From Streptomyces sp. NA04227 (lineage in GTDB: Bacteria; Actinomycetota; Actinomycetes; Streptomycetales; Streptomycetaceae): a stretch of 64,000 bases of DNA. A program made the position numbers and the translations under genes. This document shows positions 8,606 to 16,088 of this stretch, one piece after another (position 1 is the first letter of the stretch; every line of letters starts with the position of its first letter). A model generated the notes under the pieces. The model searched no databases, was not told the origin of the DNA, and saw only the letters and a program-made list of their open reading frames with translations. The DNA lies in assembly GCF_013364195.1 (NCBI RefSeq), contig NZ_CP054918.1:7615001-7679000 (forward strand). Reading direction: 5' to 3'.

Positions 8606-9237
8606 CCGACAACCCCATCCGGCTGCTCCTGGCCGACGACCATCCGGTGGTGCGGGCCGGACTGCGCGCCGTCCTGGAGACCGAACCCGGCCTCCTGGTG
8701 GTCGCCGAGGCCGCCACCGCGGAGGAGGCGGTCACCCGTGCCGCCCGGGGCGACATCGACGTCGTACTGATGGACCTGCAGTTCGGCAGGGGGATGGGGG
8801 GAGCCGAGGCCACCGCGCGGATCACCGCCCGGCCGGACGCCCCCCGCGTGCTGATCGTCACCACCTACGACTCCGACGCCGACACGCTGCCCGCCATCGA
8901 GGCCGGCGCCACCGGCTACCTGCTCAAGGACGCCCCGCCCGCGGACCTGGCCGCCGCCGTACGCACCGCCGCCCTCGGCCGCACCACACTGGCCCCCGCC
9001 GTCGCGGACCGCCTCATGAACCGGCTGCGCGCCCCCGGCACCGCCCTGACCCGGCGGGAGACGGAGGTCCTCGTCCTGGTGGCCGAGGGCCTGTCCAACC
9101 AGGTCGTCGCGGGACGGCTCCACCTGACCGAAGGCACCGTCAAATCCCACCTCGCCCGCGTCTACGCCAAGCTCGGTGTGGACTCCCGCACCGCCGCGGT
9201 CGCGACCGCCATCGATCTCGGTCTCATCCGCCGCTGA
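8602..9237 (+). CDS. NarL/LuxR-family response regulator
   Basis: A 211-aa regulator with an N-terminal receiver domain. The acidic pocket is LLLADDHPVVRAG, the phospho-acceptor is Asp58 in VVLMDLQ, and the conserved Lys is in GYLLKDAP. The C-terminal LuxR-type HTH reads LTRRETEVLVLVAEGLSNQV and TEGTVKSHLARVYAKLGV. The GTG start overlaps the kinase stop (GTGA), so the two are translated in a coupled way and form one two-component pair. Length is standard. A probable target is the divergent ABC exporter promoter region (7212-7384), although no clear repeat operator was found there. Confidence 0.93.
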   Translation: MTDNPIRLLLADDHPVVRAGLRAVLETEPGLLVVAEAATAEEAVTRAARGDIDVVLMDLQFGRGMGGAEATARITARPDAPRVLIVTTYDSDADTLPAIEAGATGYLLKDAPPADLAAAVRTAALGRTTLAPAVADRLMNRLRAPGTALTRRETEVLVLVAEGLSNQVVAGRLHLTEGTVKSHLARVYAKLGVDSRTAAVATAIDLGLIRR

Positions 9238-9364
9238 CGACGACGTCCGCATCCCAGGGACGCGGGGCGGGCGTCCGCCCGGTTGGCCCCTCCCCGGACC
9301 GCGATGTTCACTGGTCGGAGGGGGCGGGCGTGGGCCGAGGACGTTCCGGAGCCGGGAGGTGCCG

Positions 9365-10402
9365 ATGGACCCGGTGCGGGCGCTGGACCGAATCGCCTTC
9401 CTGCTGGAACGGACGTTGGCGGAGACCTATCGGGTACGGGCGTTCCGTACCGCGGCCGCAGCCCTCGCCGAACTCGCGCTGGACGAGGTCGCGCGCCGGA
9501 CCGAGGACGGCACGCTCGTGCGGATCAAGGGAGTGGGGCCGAAGACGGCCAAGGTCGCCGAGGAGGCGCTCGCGGGCAGGACGCCGGACTATCTGGAGCG
9601 GCTGGAGGCCGAGGCGGCGACGCCGCTCGCCGACGGTGGCACCGCACTGCGCGCCGCCCTGCGCGGGGACTGTCATCTGCACTCCGACTGGTCGGACGGT
9701 GGCAGCCCGGTCGACGTGATGGGGCGTACCGCGGCGGACCTCGGCCACGCGTGGGCGGTGCTCACCGACCACTCGCCCACGCTTAAGGTCGCTCGTGGGC
9801 TCGACGCCGACCGGCTGCGCGCCCAACTCGACCTGGTGGCACGGCTCAACGAGGAGTGGGCACCGTTCCGGCTGCTCACCGGGATCGAGTGCGACATCCT
9901 GCCGGACGGCTCGCTCGACCAGGAGCCGGAACTGCTCGAACGACTCGACCTCGTCGTCGCCTCCGTCCACTCGAAGCTGCGGATGGAGAGCCCGGCCATG
10001 ACCCGGCGGATGCTGCGGGCCGTGCGGAACCCGCTCACCGATGTGCTGGGCCACTGCACCGGGCGCCTGGTGACCGGCGGACGCGGCACTCGTCCCGAGT
10101 CGCGGTTCGACGCGGAACAGGTCTTCGCCGCCTGCGCCGAGCACGGCACCGCACTGGAGATCAACAGCCGCCCCGAACGCAAGGACCCGCCCCGGCGTCT
10201 GCTGCGTCAGGCGCTCGCCGCCGACGTACTGTTCGCCATCGACACCGACGCGCACGCTCCCGGCCAGCTCGACTGGCAGATCATCGGGTGCGCCCGGGCG
10301 GAGGAGTGCGGGGTGCCCGCCGAGCGCGTGATCAACACCTGGTCCGCGGACCAGCTCCTGGAGTGGACCCGCACCCGGAGACAGCCCGAGCGCGTCGGGT
10401 GA
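9365..10402 (+). CDS. PHP-domain metal-dependent phosphoesterase with helix-hairpin-helix N-terminus
   Basis: A 345-aa protein. The N-terminus resembles the 8-kDa DNA polymerase X domain: a helical RALDRIAFLLERTL region, then a helix-hairpin-helix IKGVGPKTAKVAEEAL near residue 57. The PHP domain then shows the metal-binding motifs in order: CHLHSDWSDG, VLTDHSP, GIECDIL, ASVHSKL, LGHCTGR, EINSRP and DTDAHAPGQL. This is the layout of PolX minus the polymerase palm, seen as stand-alone PHP proteins in actinobacteria. The likely activity is phosphatase or 3' phosphoesterase with divalent metals; the substrate is unknown. ATG 9365 has GGGAGG at the right distance. It stands alone, with no operon partner. 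Confidence 0.88.
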   Translation: MDPVRALDRIAFLLERTLAETYRVRAFRTAAAALAELALDEVARRTEDGTLVRIKGVGPKTAKVAEEALAGRTPDYLERLEAEAATPLADGGTALRAALRGDCHLHSDWSDGGSPVDVMGRTAADLGHAWAVLTDHSPTLKVARGLDADRLRAQLDLVARLNEEWAPFRLLTGIECDILPDGSLDQEPELLERLDLVVASVHSKLRMESPAMTRRMLRAVRNPLTDVLGHCTGRLVTGGRGTRPESRFDAEQVFAACAEHGTALEINSRPERKDPPRRLLRQALAADVLFAIDTDAHAPGQLDWQIIGCARAEECGVPAERVINTWSADQLLEWTRTRRQPERVG

Positions 10403-10576
10403 GCCACCGGCTTGCGGCTCGCGCGGTCTCGTTCCCGGGGCCCGCCCTTCCGGCTCTGGTTCCGTACCCCGCCCCGGTTTCCGTCCGTGCCCCCGACCGG
10501 CTCAGCGAAACGCGCACGCCGCCCGCCGAACTGATCAGCTGACCGGAGACTCAGTACCCCTACGAGGGAGCTCAGC

Positions 10577-10873
10577 ATGGCGATCGTCGCGGTTTTCGAT
10601 ATGCCGGGGATGACCCAGGCACAGTACGAGCAGAGCGCGGAGATGGTGGCGGGCCGGCCCGGCCCGGTCAAAACCCCCGCCGACTGGCCGGTGGCCGGTC
10701 TGCTCTCGCACACCTCCGCCCCCACCGCCGACGGCTGGCTCGTCGTGGACGTCTGGGAGTCCGAGGAGGCGTTCCGGCAGTTCGGCGAGAGGATCATCCC
10801 GATCCTGCGCGAACTCGGGGTCCCGGACGTGGAGCCGCGGGTCTATCCGGTGTTCTCCATGGTTCCTCGCTGA
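10577..10873 (+). CDS. small conserved protein, probable dimeric alpha/beta-barrel (ABM-like) fold
   Basis: A 98-aa soluble protein: MAIVAVFDMPGMTQAQYEQ opens, GWLVVDVWESEEAFRQFGE is central, then IPILRELGVPDVEPRVYPV. This beta-alpha-beta pattern (FDMPGxTxxxYE, WxSEEAFxxF) is typical of stand-alone ABM or ferredoxin-like dimers of unknown function that streptomycetes carry in many copies. No catalytic residue can be assigned. The ATG follows GGGAG by seven bases. It lies downstream of the PHP gene with a 174-bp gap, so it is probably monocistronic. Confidence 0.75.
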   Translation: MAIVAVFDMPGMTQAQYEQSAEMVAGRPGPVKTPADWPVAGLLSHTSAPTADGWLVVDVWESEEAFRQFGERIIPILRELGVPDVEPRVYPVFSMVPR

Positions 10874-10933
10874 TCGGTACGGTCCACCGAGGGCGCCGTA
10901 CTCGGCGGAGTGCGCTACGGACGTGGTCGCCTC

Positions 10934-11198
10934 TCAGGACGCGACCGCGACCGCCGTCCAGGCCGCGGCGACCGTGTTCCGCCTCCGCGCTCTGCTGCCC
11001 GTAAGGGTCCGTGGTGGACACGGGCCGGCCGCGGTGCGCTCCCGCCGTTCCTCGGCCCCTTGCGGTCGGGGACCTTCTCGTAGAAGTCCCAGGCGTGCGA
11101 TTCCTTATGCGACGCCCGCGGCGGCGCTCTGGGCGTTCCGCGTCGTGCCGTTCCCCCAGACGTTGCCGTCCTCCTTGAACAGCATGCCCTTCACGTGC
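10934..11198 (-). pseudogene. second M4 metallopeptidase relic, with frameshift and internal deletion
   Basis: The minus strand reads MLFKEDGNVWGNGTTRNAQS in one frame (from 11185). It then reads SHAWDFYEKV in a shifted frame, and near 10937-10980 ends NTVAAAWTAVAVAS followed by TGA. These correspond to two separated parts of an M4 protease: the segment before the zinc site (a W-GNG-T...DAHYGA...WDFYK pattern) and the extreme C-terminus. The catalytic HEXXH region between them is missing, the frames do not connect, and there is no start. This is a different copy from the relic at 465-776, because both retain a C-terminus. It fills the ~440-bp gap between the small protein and the GntR gene. 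Confidence 0.6.
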
Positions 11199-11235
11199 CG
11201 TACGCGTACGCGATCATGAGCCGTACGCGTACGCG
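11198..11235. repeat. duplicated palindromic CGTACG element
   Basis: The 15-mer CCGTACGCGTACGCG occurs twice, at 11198-11212 and 11221-11235, with 8 bases between. CGTACGCGTACG is itself perfectly self-complementary, so each copy can form a hairpin or dimer-bound site. It lies between the M4 relic and the 3' end of the GntR gene. Its role is unknown. Confidence 0.5.
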
Positions 11236-11314
11236 CGGGCACCCAACGAGTAGGCATCCGGGCCGAGTTCGTGGCTGCGGGGCCGGGCCTTCCGTGACCC
11301 GGCCGATCGCGGGG

Positions 11315-12082
11315 TCAGCGCGCCAGGCGCTCCGTCCCCTCGTCGCTCTGGCGACGGGCGAGCCAGGCCTCCGTGATGTGGGCCTGCATGGCGGCCGCCG
11401 CGCCCGCCGCGTCGCCCGCGGCCATCCGCTCGAAGATCTCGCGATGGCCGCGGTTGGAGTCGACGCAGTCCGAAGTGGTGGGACTGCCCACGTACTTGGC
11501 CGCGTCGGCGGCCTGCAGTTCCAGGGAGTGGACGACGCCGCGGGCGATGCGGTTGCCGGAGGCCTTCATGATCAGGTCGTGGAACTCCTTGTCGCGTGGC
11601 ATGTACGTGGGCCAGTCCGTGACCAGGGTGTCCATCAGGTCGACCAGCGCGCCGAGTTGACGCAGCCCGGCCTCGTCGAGGGTGCCGGTGGCCACGAAGA
11701 CCATGTCGGCTTCCAGCAGGCGCCGGGTGACGACAAGGTCGTCCAGGACCGACGAGCCCGGATCGGTGCTGATGGTCGCGGCCAGCACCTGTGCGTCGAG
11801 CAGATTCCACGCGTCGCGCTCGGTGACCAGGGTTCCGGAGCCCTGCCGTACCCGGACCAGGCCCTTCTCCTGGAGCATCTTCACGGATTCACGGATCACG
11901 GTCCTGCTCACCGAGAACGTCTCGCACAGTGACGGCTCGGTGGGCAGGGCGCTCCCCGAGGGATAGACGCCGGAGACGATCCGCTCGACCAGTTCCCGGG
12001 CGACGGCCGTGGACAGACCGGCCGGTCGCCGCGTCCACGCGGGTGTCGCCGCCGAACCGTCTGCTGGTGAACCGATACTCAC
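11315..12082 (-). CDS. FadR-subfamily GntR transcriptional regulator
   Basis: A 255-aa regulator. The N-terminal winged HTH (about residues 23-88) includes LVERIVSGVYPSGSALPTEP, SLCETFSVSRTVIRESVKML and GLVRVRQGSGTLV. A C-terminal FCD ligand domain carries the metal-ligand histidine pattern EFHDLIMKASGN and NRGHREIF. The GTG at 12082 was chosen because GGGAGG lies about nine bases upstream and the preceding codons do not fit the family. It diverges from the Nramp-like transporter. A perfect palindrome lies in the shared 141-bp intergenic region, so it probably represses that transporter and itself. FCD regulators usually bind small carboxylates, hinting that the cargo may be an organic acid. 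Confidence 0.9.
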   Translation of the reverse strand: MSIGSPADGSAATPAWTRRPAGLSTAVARELVERIVSGVYPSGSALPTEPSLCETFSVSRTVIRESVKMLQEKGLVRVRQGSGTLVTERDAWNLLDAQVLAATISTDPGSSVLDDLVVTRRLLEADMVFVATGTLDEAGLRQLGALVDLMDTLVTDWPTYMPRDKEFHDLIMKASGNRIARGVVHSLELQAADAAKYVGSPTTSDCVDSNRGHREIFERMAAGDAAGAAAAMQAHITEAWLARRQSDEGTERLAR

Positions 12083-12159
12083 GGTGACAGGCCTCCCGCA
12101 TTCTCTGCTGTGACGATCGCGTTCTCGCGAGCTCGCGGAATCCATCATACGAATGACGT

Positions 12160-12174
12160 TGACGACAGTCGTCA
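12160..12174. promoter_or_regulatory. perfect palindromic operator, FadR/GntR type
   Basis: TGACGACAGTCGTCA is a 15-base perfect inverted repeat centred on A12167. It lies in the AT-richer divergent spacer between the GntR gene (start 12082) and the Nramp-like gene (start 12224). CATACGA direct repeats flank it at 12146 and 12173. Position and symmetry fit a binding site for the adjacent FadR-type regulator. Confidence 0.65.
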
Positions 12175-12223
12175 TACGACTTATGTTTCCCGGGAACTTG
12201 GCTGTCCGTACTCGGAGGTACCA

Positions 12224-13696
12224 GTGCAAAACGATCAGATCCGTCCGGTGGCGCAGCCCCCGGAACCTTCCGGGAGTGCGGCGCCCTCGTTCCCCGAGCC
12301 GCCTTTCCGGCACTTCTCACTGCGGGGCGCCTTCGCGGTCTTCGGACCCGGCGCGGTGTTCGCGTCCATTTCCATCGGCGGCGGCGAGACGGTCTTCGCC
12401 GCACGCGGTGGCGCGGTGTTCGGATACGCGATCATCTGGGTGCTCGTCCTGGGCGCGATACTCAAGGGCGCGATCATGTACGCGGGCAACCGCTACGCGG
12501 TCCTGACCGGCGAACACCCCATGACCCGATGGGCACGCACCGTCCCGGGACCGCGCGGCTGGTACCCGGCGGTGCTCGGCGGCCTCGCCATCCTGTCGTT
12601 CCCCACCGCCGCGGCCGGAGTCTCCCTGATCGTCGGTGACTACGCGGCCTCGCTGCTCGGCGGCACCGGCGTGCTCTGGGCGACGATCATGCTGGTCGTG
12701 TGCTGTGTCCTGTCCTGGATCGGCGGTTATCAGTTCCTGGAGCGGGCCCAGACGGCGATCGTCGGTGTGATGCTCGCCGCCATCCTGGTCTCCGTCTTCT
12801 GGGCACGGCCCGACTGGCTCGGCGTACTCGGCGGATTCCTGCCGCAGATGCCCAAGTTCGAGGGCTGGCTGTCGACTTCCTACCCCTCGGTCGCCGAACG
12901 GCCCGTATGGGTCGAGGTCGTGATGTACATGGGCGGCATCGGCGGCGGTGTCTTCGACTTCATCGGCTACACCGGACTCCTGCGCGAGAAGAAGTGGGGT
13001 CTGCTCGGCCGCGAGGAGGTCAGCGCGCTCGAGGCGCGGTACGACGCCACGCCCAAGGGGGAGTACCTGCCGCTGCCGACGGGTGAGAAGGAGATCGCCA
13101 AGGCGAAGTCCTGGACGCTGGTACCGCTCGGCGACGTCCTGCTGTCCTCGGCCGCGATCGTCGTCTTCACCGCGGCCTTCGTCATCAACGGTGCGAACCT
13201 GCTGCACGACAAGCAGCTCGTGCCCGCCGACGACAACCTCCTGTCCAACCAGGCGAGTTTCCTCGAAGTGCTCTGGCCGGGCCTCGTCTATCTGTACTAC
13301 GTGGCGATCTTCTGCGCGTTCTTCGGCACCCTGCTCGCGCTGTGGGAGGTCTACTCGACGACCGCGCACGAATCCGTCGCCGCGCTCAGCCGTACCGTGC
13401 GCAAGAAGGGACTCGCGTCCACCAGGCGCTGGGTCTACCCGTATGTGCTCGTGGCGTCGCTGCTGCTCGTGTGGACCGGCATCGACCCCGTCGTACTGCT
13501 CACCCCGACCTCCCTGGTCGGTGGCGTACTCGGCGTCGGCACCATGGCCTTCGCGATGGTGTGGACCGAACGCAAGGTGTTGCCGCCCGCCTACCGCATG
13601 CGCGGGCTGGGACGCTGGTTCCTGCTGCTCTCCGGTGCGGTACTCACCGCCTTCGGTGTGGTGGCGATCCTGCAGCAGATGGGAGTACTCAAGTGA
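12224..13696 (+). CDS. Nramp-fold transporter lacking the canonical metal-binding motifs
   Basis: A 490-aa membrane protein with about 11-12 helices. The first helix has the Nramp-like FGPGAVFASISIGGGETVF. Where true Nramps carry DPGN, this one has IGGGE. The TM6 region reads GGIGGGVFDFIGYTGLLRE, where canonical members have a Met-Pro-His motif. The metal-coordinating Asp, Asn and Met are therefore missing, and a metal-ion role is unlikely despite the fold. Such divergent relatives are routinely named divalent metal transporters. Control by an FCD regulator makes an organic acid or sugar-acid derivative plausible. The GTG at 12224 has GGAGG five bases upstream. The next gene overlaps its stop (GTGA). 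Confidence 0.8.
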   Translation: MQNDQIRPVAQPPEPSGSAAPSFPEPPFRHFSLRGAFAVFGPGAVFASISIGGGETVFAARGGAVFGYAIIWVLVLGAILKGAIMYAGNRYAVLTGEHPMTRWARTVPGPRGWYPAVLGGLAILSFPTAAAGVSLIVGDYAASLLGGTGVLWATIMLVVCCVLSWIGGYQFLERAQTAIVGVMLAAILVSVFWARPDWLGVLGGFLPQMPKFEGWLSTSYPSVAERPVWVEVVMYMGGIGGGVFDFIGYTGLLREKKWGLLGREEVSALEARYDATPKGEYLPLPTGEKEIAKAKSWTLVPLGDVLLSSAAIVVFTAAFVINGANLLHDKQLVPADDNLLSNQASFLEVLWPGLVYLYYVAIFCAFFGTLLALWEVYSTTAHESVAALSRTVRKKGLASTRRWVYPYVLVASLLLVWTGIDPVVLLTPTSLVGGVLGVGTMAFAMVWTERKVLPPAYRMRGLGRWFLLLSGAVLTAFGVVAILQQMGVLK

Positions 13697-14169
13697 CCGG
13701 CATCAGGATGCGATCCGTGTTCCGCCGTGGCTTCGCCTGGCACTGGGCGGTGGCCGCGCTCTCCTTCACCGTGCTGTCCGTACTGCGGGTGGTGGACGGT
13801 CAGGGCCGTACGGCGGCGGGCTTCGCCGCACTGGCCGCGGTGGCCTTCGCGCTCACCGCCTTCCGGACCCGTACGGCGAGGACCGGCGACGGCCCCGAGC
13901 GGGCGCCCGCTGCCGCCGCCGTCGCCGGAGGCGAAGCGGAGCGGCTGCGGCGCACGCACGACGTGTACCGGTCGCGGCTCTCCGGCTGGCGGGCCATCGG
14001 CGTCGCCGCGGTGCTCATGGGCGCCGTCGGGATCGCCTTCTTCCCGCTGCTGACGCTGGTCGCCGCGCCTGCCGCGCTGACGGCAGTGCTGAAGCAGCGT
14101 CGGTACGCGCGGGGCCACCGTGCCCTGGCCGCGGAACTCGGGCGACGGGGCGTGGCCGTGGCCGCGTGA
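13693..14169 (+). CDS. small integral membrane protein, partner of the Nramp-like transporter
   Basis: A 158-aa protein whose GTG start lies inside the transporter stop codon, implying coupled translation. It has two hydrophobic segments in residues 15-50 (WAVAALSFTVLSVLRVV; AAGFAALAAVAFALTAF), a charged cytoplasmic loop rich in Arg/Ala/Glu, and two more helices near residues 105-135 (AIGVAAVLMGAVGIAFFPLL). The C-terminus is basic. No known domain is recognised. Its obligate linkage suggests an accessory or stability subunit for the transporter. A strong hairpin terminator follows. Confidence 0.75.
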   Translation: MTGIRMRSVFRRGFAWHWAVAALSFTVLSVLRVVDGQGRTAAGFAALAAVAFALTAFRTRTARTGDGPERAPAAAAVAGGEAERLRRTHDVYRSRLSGWRAIGVAAVLMGAVGIAFFPLLTLVAAPAALTAVLKQRRYARGHRALAAELGRRGVAVAA

Positions 14170-14195
14170 CGGAACTGGTTGTGGGAAGGGCCCAG

Positions 14196-14238
14196 CCGCC
14201 GGTGGTGCTGTGCGACGCACGGCACCACCGGCGGTTTT
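14196..14238 (+). terminator. hairpin terminator with T tract
   Basis: A perfect 13-bp stem (CCGCCGGTGGTGC / GCACCACCGGCGG) is followed directly by TTTT. It lies 27 bases after the stop of the small membrane protein and ends the transporter transcription unit. Confidence 0.85.
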
Positions 14239-14324
14239 GTCTGTCCGAGGACGACTCGGCACGGCCGAGCGCGACGGAACAGTCGGGGCCGACCGGGGCC
14301 GCGGTGGGTCAACCGGCACCGGCC

Positions 14325-14392
14325 GGGCCGGGGGAGAGCGACCGACACGGGCCGGGCCGGGGGAGACACCGGCACCGCCGGGGCGGGGGAGA
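14325..14392. repeat. short G-rich direct repeats in an intergenic region
   Basis: GGGCCGGGGGAGA occurs at 14325 and 14354, and a GGGCGGGGGAGA variant at 14381, a spacing of 27-29 bases. The surrounding gap 14239-14558 holds no gene that I can support. It separates two convergent transcription units. Confidence 0.5.
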
Positions 14393-14558
14393 CCAATCGC
14401 GGCCGGCCGGGACCAGGGAGGTCAGCCAAGACCGACCGGGTAACCCGGGAACAGCCGAGAGCCGCGAGGGAAGGCGCGAGTACAACCCCGAACAGCCGTG
14501 CGCGGCGGGCCGACCACTGTCGGAACCCGCCGCGCACGGCCTGGTGGGGAGGGGGACC

Positions 14559-16088
14559 TCAGCCGCTCGTCATCACCCCGTCGACCCTGCGCGGCACACC
14601 GGCGCAGTCGTCCCGGAGCTCGACGGGCAGAAGCGACGTGGGGGCGTCCTGCCAGGCCTGCGGGCGCAGGAAGCGGCGCATGGCGAAGACGCCCACCGAG
14701 GTGTGGACGGAATTGGTGGCGGGCCAGGGGCCGCCGTGGTGCTGGGCCCAGGAGACACGGACCCCGGTCGGATAGCCGTTGAAGACCAGCCTGCCCGCGG
14801 CGCGGGTCAGGACCGGCACCAGCCCGGCCAGGAGTTCTTCCTCGTGGGGCTCTGCGTGCACCGTCGCCGTCAGCGAACCGGGCAACTGGGCGAGGGCGGA
14901 GCGCAGGGCCTCGTCGCCGTCGTGGCGGACCACCACGACGAGCGGGCCGAAGCACTCCTCCAGTACGGCGCCGAGGGAGTCGGCGTCGGTGGTGAGCACC
15001 TGCGGCGTGACCGTGCAGCCCTCCCCGTGCACGGCCCCGCCCGAGGCGACCGCCGTCACGGCGTCGGTGGCGGTCAACCGCTCACCGGTCTTCGCGTACG
15101 AGTCGGCGATGTGGCGGTTGAGCAGCACCTGTGCCGGTACCTCGGCGACGGCGCTGCCGAGCAGTTCGACGAGCCGGTCGCCCGGCGCGCCCGCAGGGAC
15201 GAACACCAGACCCGGCTTGGTGCACAGCTGTCCCGCCGAACCGGTGACGGACTGCGCGAGTCCCGCGGCGATGGCCTCGGGTCGTGCCTGTGCCGCGCCC
15301 GGGGTGACGACGACCGGGTTGAGGCTGCCGAGTTCGCCGTAGAAGGGGATGGGCTCCTCGCGGGAGTTGACGATGTCGAGCAGGGCTCGGCCGCCGCGCG
15401 GGGAGCCGGTGAAGCCGACCGCCTTGATCCGCGGATCCGAGACCAGGGCGATGCCCGCCTCCCGGCCGAAGACGATGCCGATCGTTCCTTCCGGGGCGCC
15501 GGTGTCCGCGACCGCGGCCCGTAGCGCCTCGTACGCCGCTTGCGAGGTCAGCAGATGCGAGTCGTGCGCCTTGACGACGACCGGGCAGCCCGTCGCCAGC
15601 GCCGAGGCGGTGTCGCCGCCGGGCACCGAGAAGGCGAGCGGAAAGTTGCTCGCGCCGAACACGGCGGCCGGGCCGAGGGGGATCAGCATGCGCCGGATGT
15701 CGGGTGCGGCTCCGAGCGGTGTGTCCCGCGCGTGGTCGATGGTCGCTTCGAGGTGGCCGCCCTCGCGTACAGCCTCCGCGAACAGCCGCAACTGGAAGGT
15801 GGTACGGGCCAGTTCGCCGCGTATCCGTGCCTCGGGCAGGCCCGTCTCGGTCATCGCCGTCGTCACCAGGACGGACTCGGCGAGTTCCAGGCGCGCGGCC
15901 ATCGCGTCGAGCAGTGTGGCCCGGTCGTGCCGGTGCATGGCGGCGAGCAGCGGGGCCGCGCGGTGGGCGTCCGCGACCACCCGCGCCACGTCCTTCGGGG
16001 AACTGCGGTGCAGCCCGGTCGGCGTCGTGGTTCCGGTGCGCGGGTCCGTCGAGACGAGCGGGGCGGTGCGGTGGGGGTCGGTGGTCAC
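14559..16088 (-). CDS. NADP+-type aldehyde dehydrogenase (alpha-ketoglutarate semialdehyde dehydrogenase-like)
   Basis: A 509-aa ALDH-superfamily enzyme of the subgroup used in non-phosphorylative sugar-acid pathways. The cofactor region has FGASNFPLAFSVPGGD and VVKAHDSH. The general-base Glu lies in ELGSLNPVVV and the catalytic Cys in SAGQLCTKPGLVFV. The C-terminal region has NGYPTGVRVSWAQHHGGPWP, a stretch I associate with KGSADH-type enzymes. The GTG at 16088 overlaps the stop of the upstream FAH-family gene (GTGA), with GAGAGGA as ribosome binding site. It is last in the nine-gene operon and would oxidise a terminal semialdehyde to a dicarboxylate such as 2-oxoglutarate. A substrate other than the five-carbon semialdehyde is possible. 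Confidence 0.88.
   Translation of the reverse strand: MTTDPHRTAPLVSTDPRTGTTTPTGLHRSSPKDVARVVADAHRAAPLLAAMHRHDRATLLDAMAARLELAESVLVTTAMTETGLPEARIRGELARTTFQLRLFAEAVREGGHLEATIDHARDTPLGAAPDIRRMLIPLGPAAVFGASNFPLAFSVPGGDTASALATGCPVVVKAHDSHLLTSQAAYEALRAAVADTGAPEGTIGIVFGREAGIALVSDPRIKAVGFTGSPRGGRALLDIVNSREEPIPFYGELGSLNPVVVTPGAAQARPEAIAAGLAQSVTGSAGQLCTKPGLVFVPAGAPGDRLVELLGSAVAEVPAQVLLNRHIADSYAKTGERLTATDAVTAVASGGAVHGEGCTVTPQVLTTDADSLGAVLEECFGPLVVVVRHDGDEALRSALAQLPGSLTATVHAEPHEEELLAGLVPVLTRAAGRLVFNGYPTGVRVSWAQHHGGPWPATNSVHTSVGVFAMRRFLRPQAWQDAPTSLLPVELRDDCAGVPRRVDGVMTSG

Noticed and set aside
12224..13696. Annotation as a manganese/iron Nramp transporter
   Set aside because: The DPGN and MPH motifs required for metal coordination are not present, so the metal assignment is not supported by sequence.
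14325..14392. G-rich repeats considered as a CRISPR or structured RNA
   Set aside because: Only three short imperfect units with degenerate spacers; no palindromic repeat, no Cas genes and no defined spacer length.
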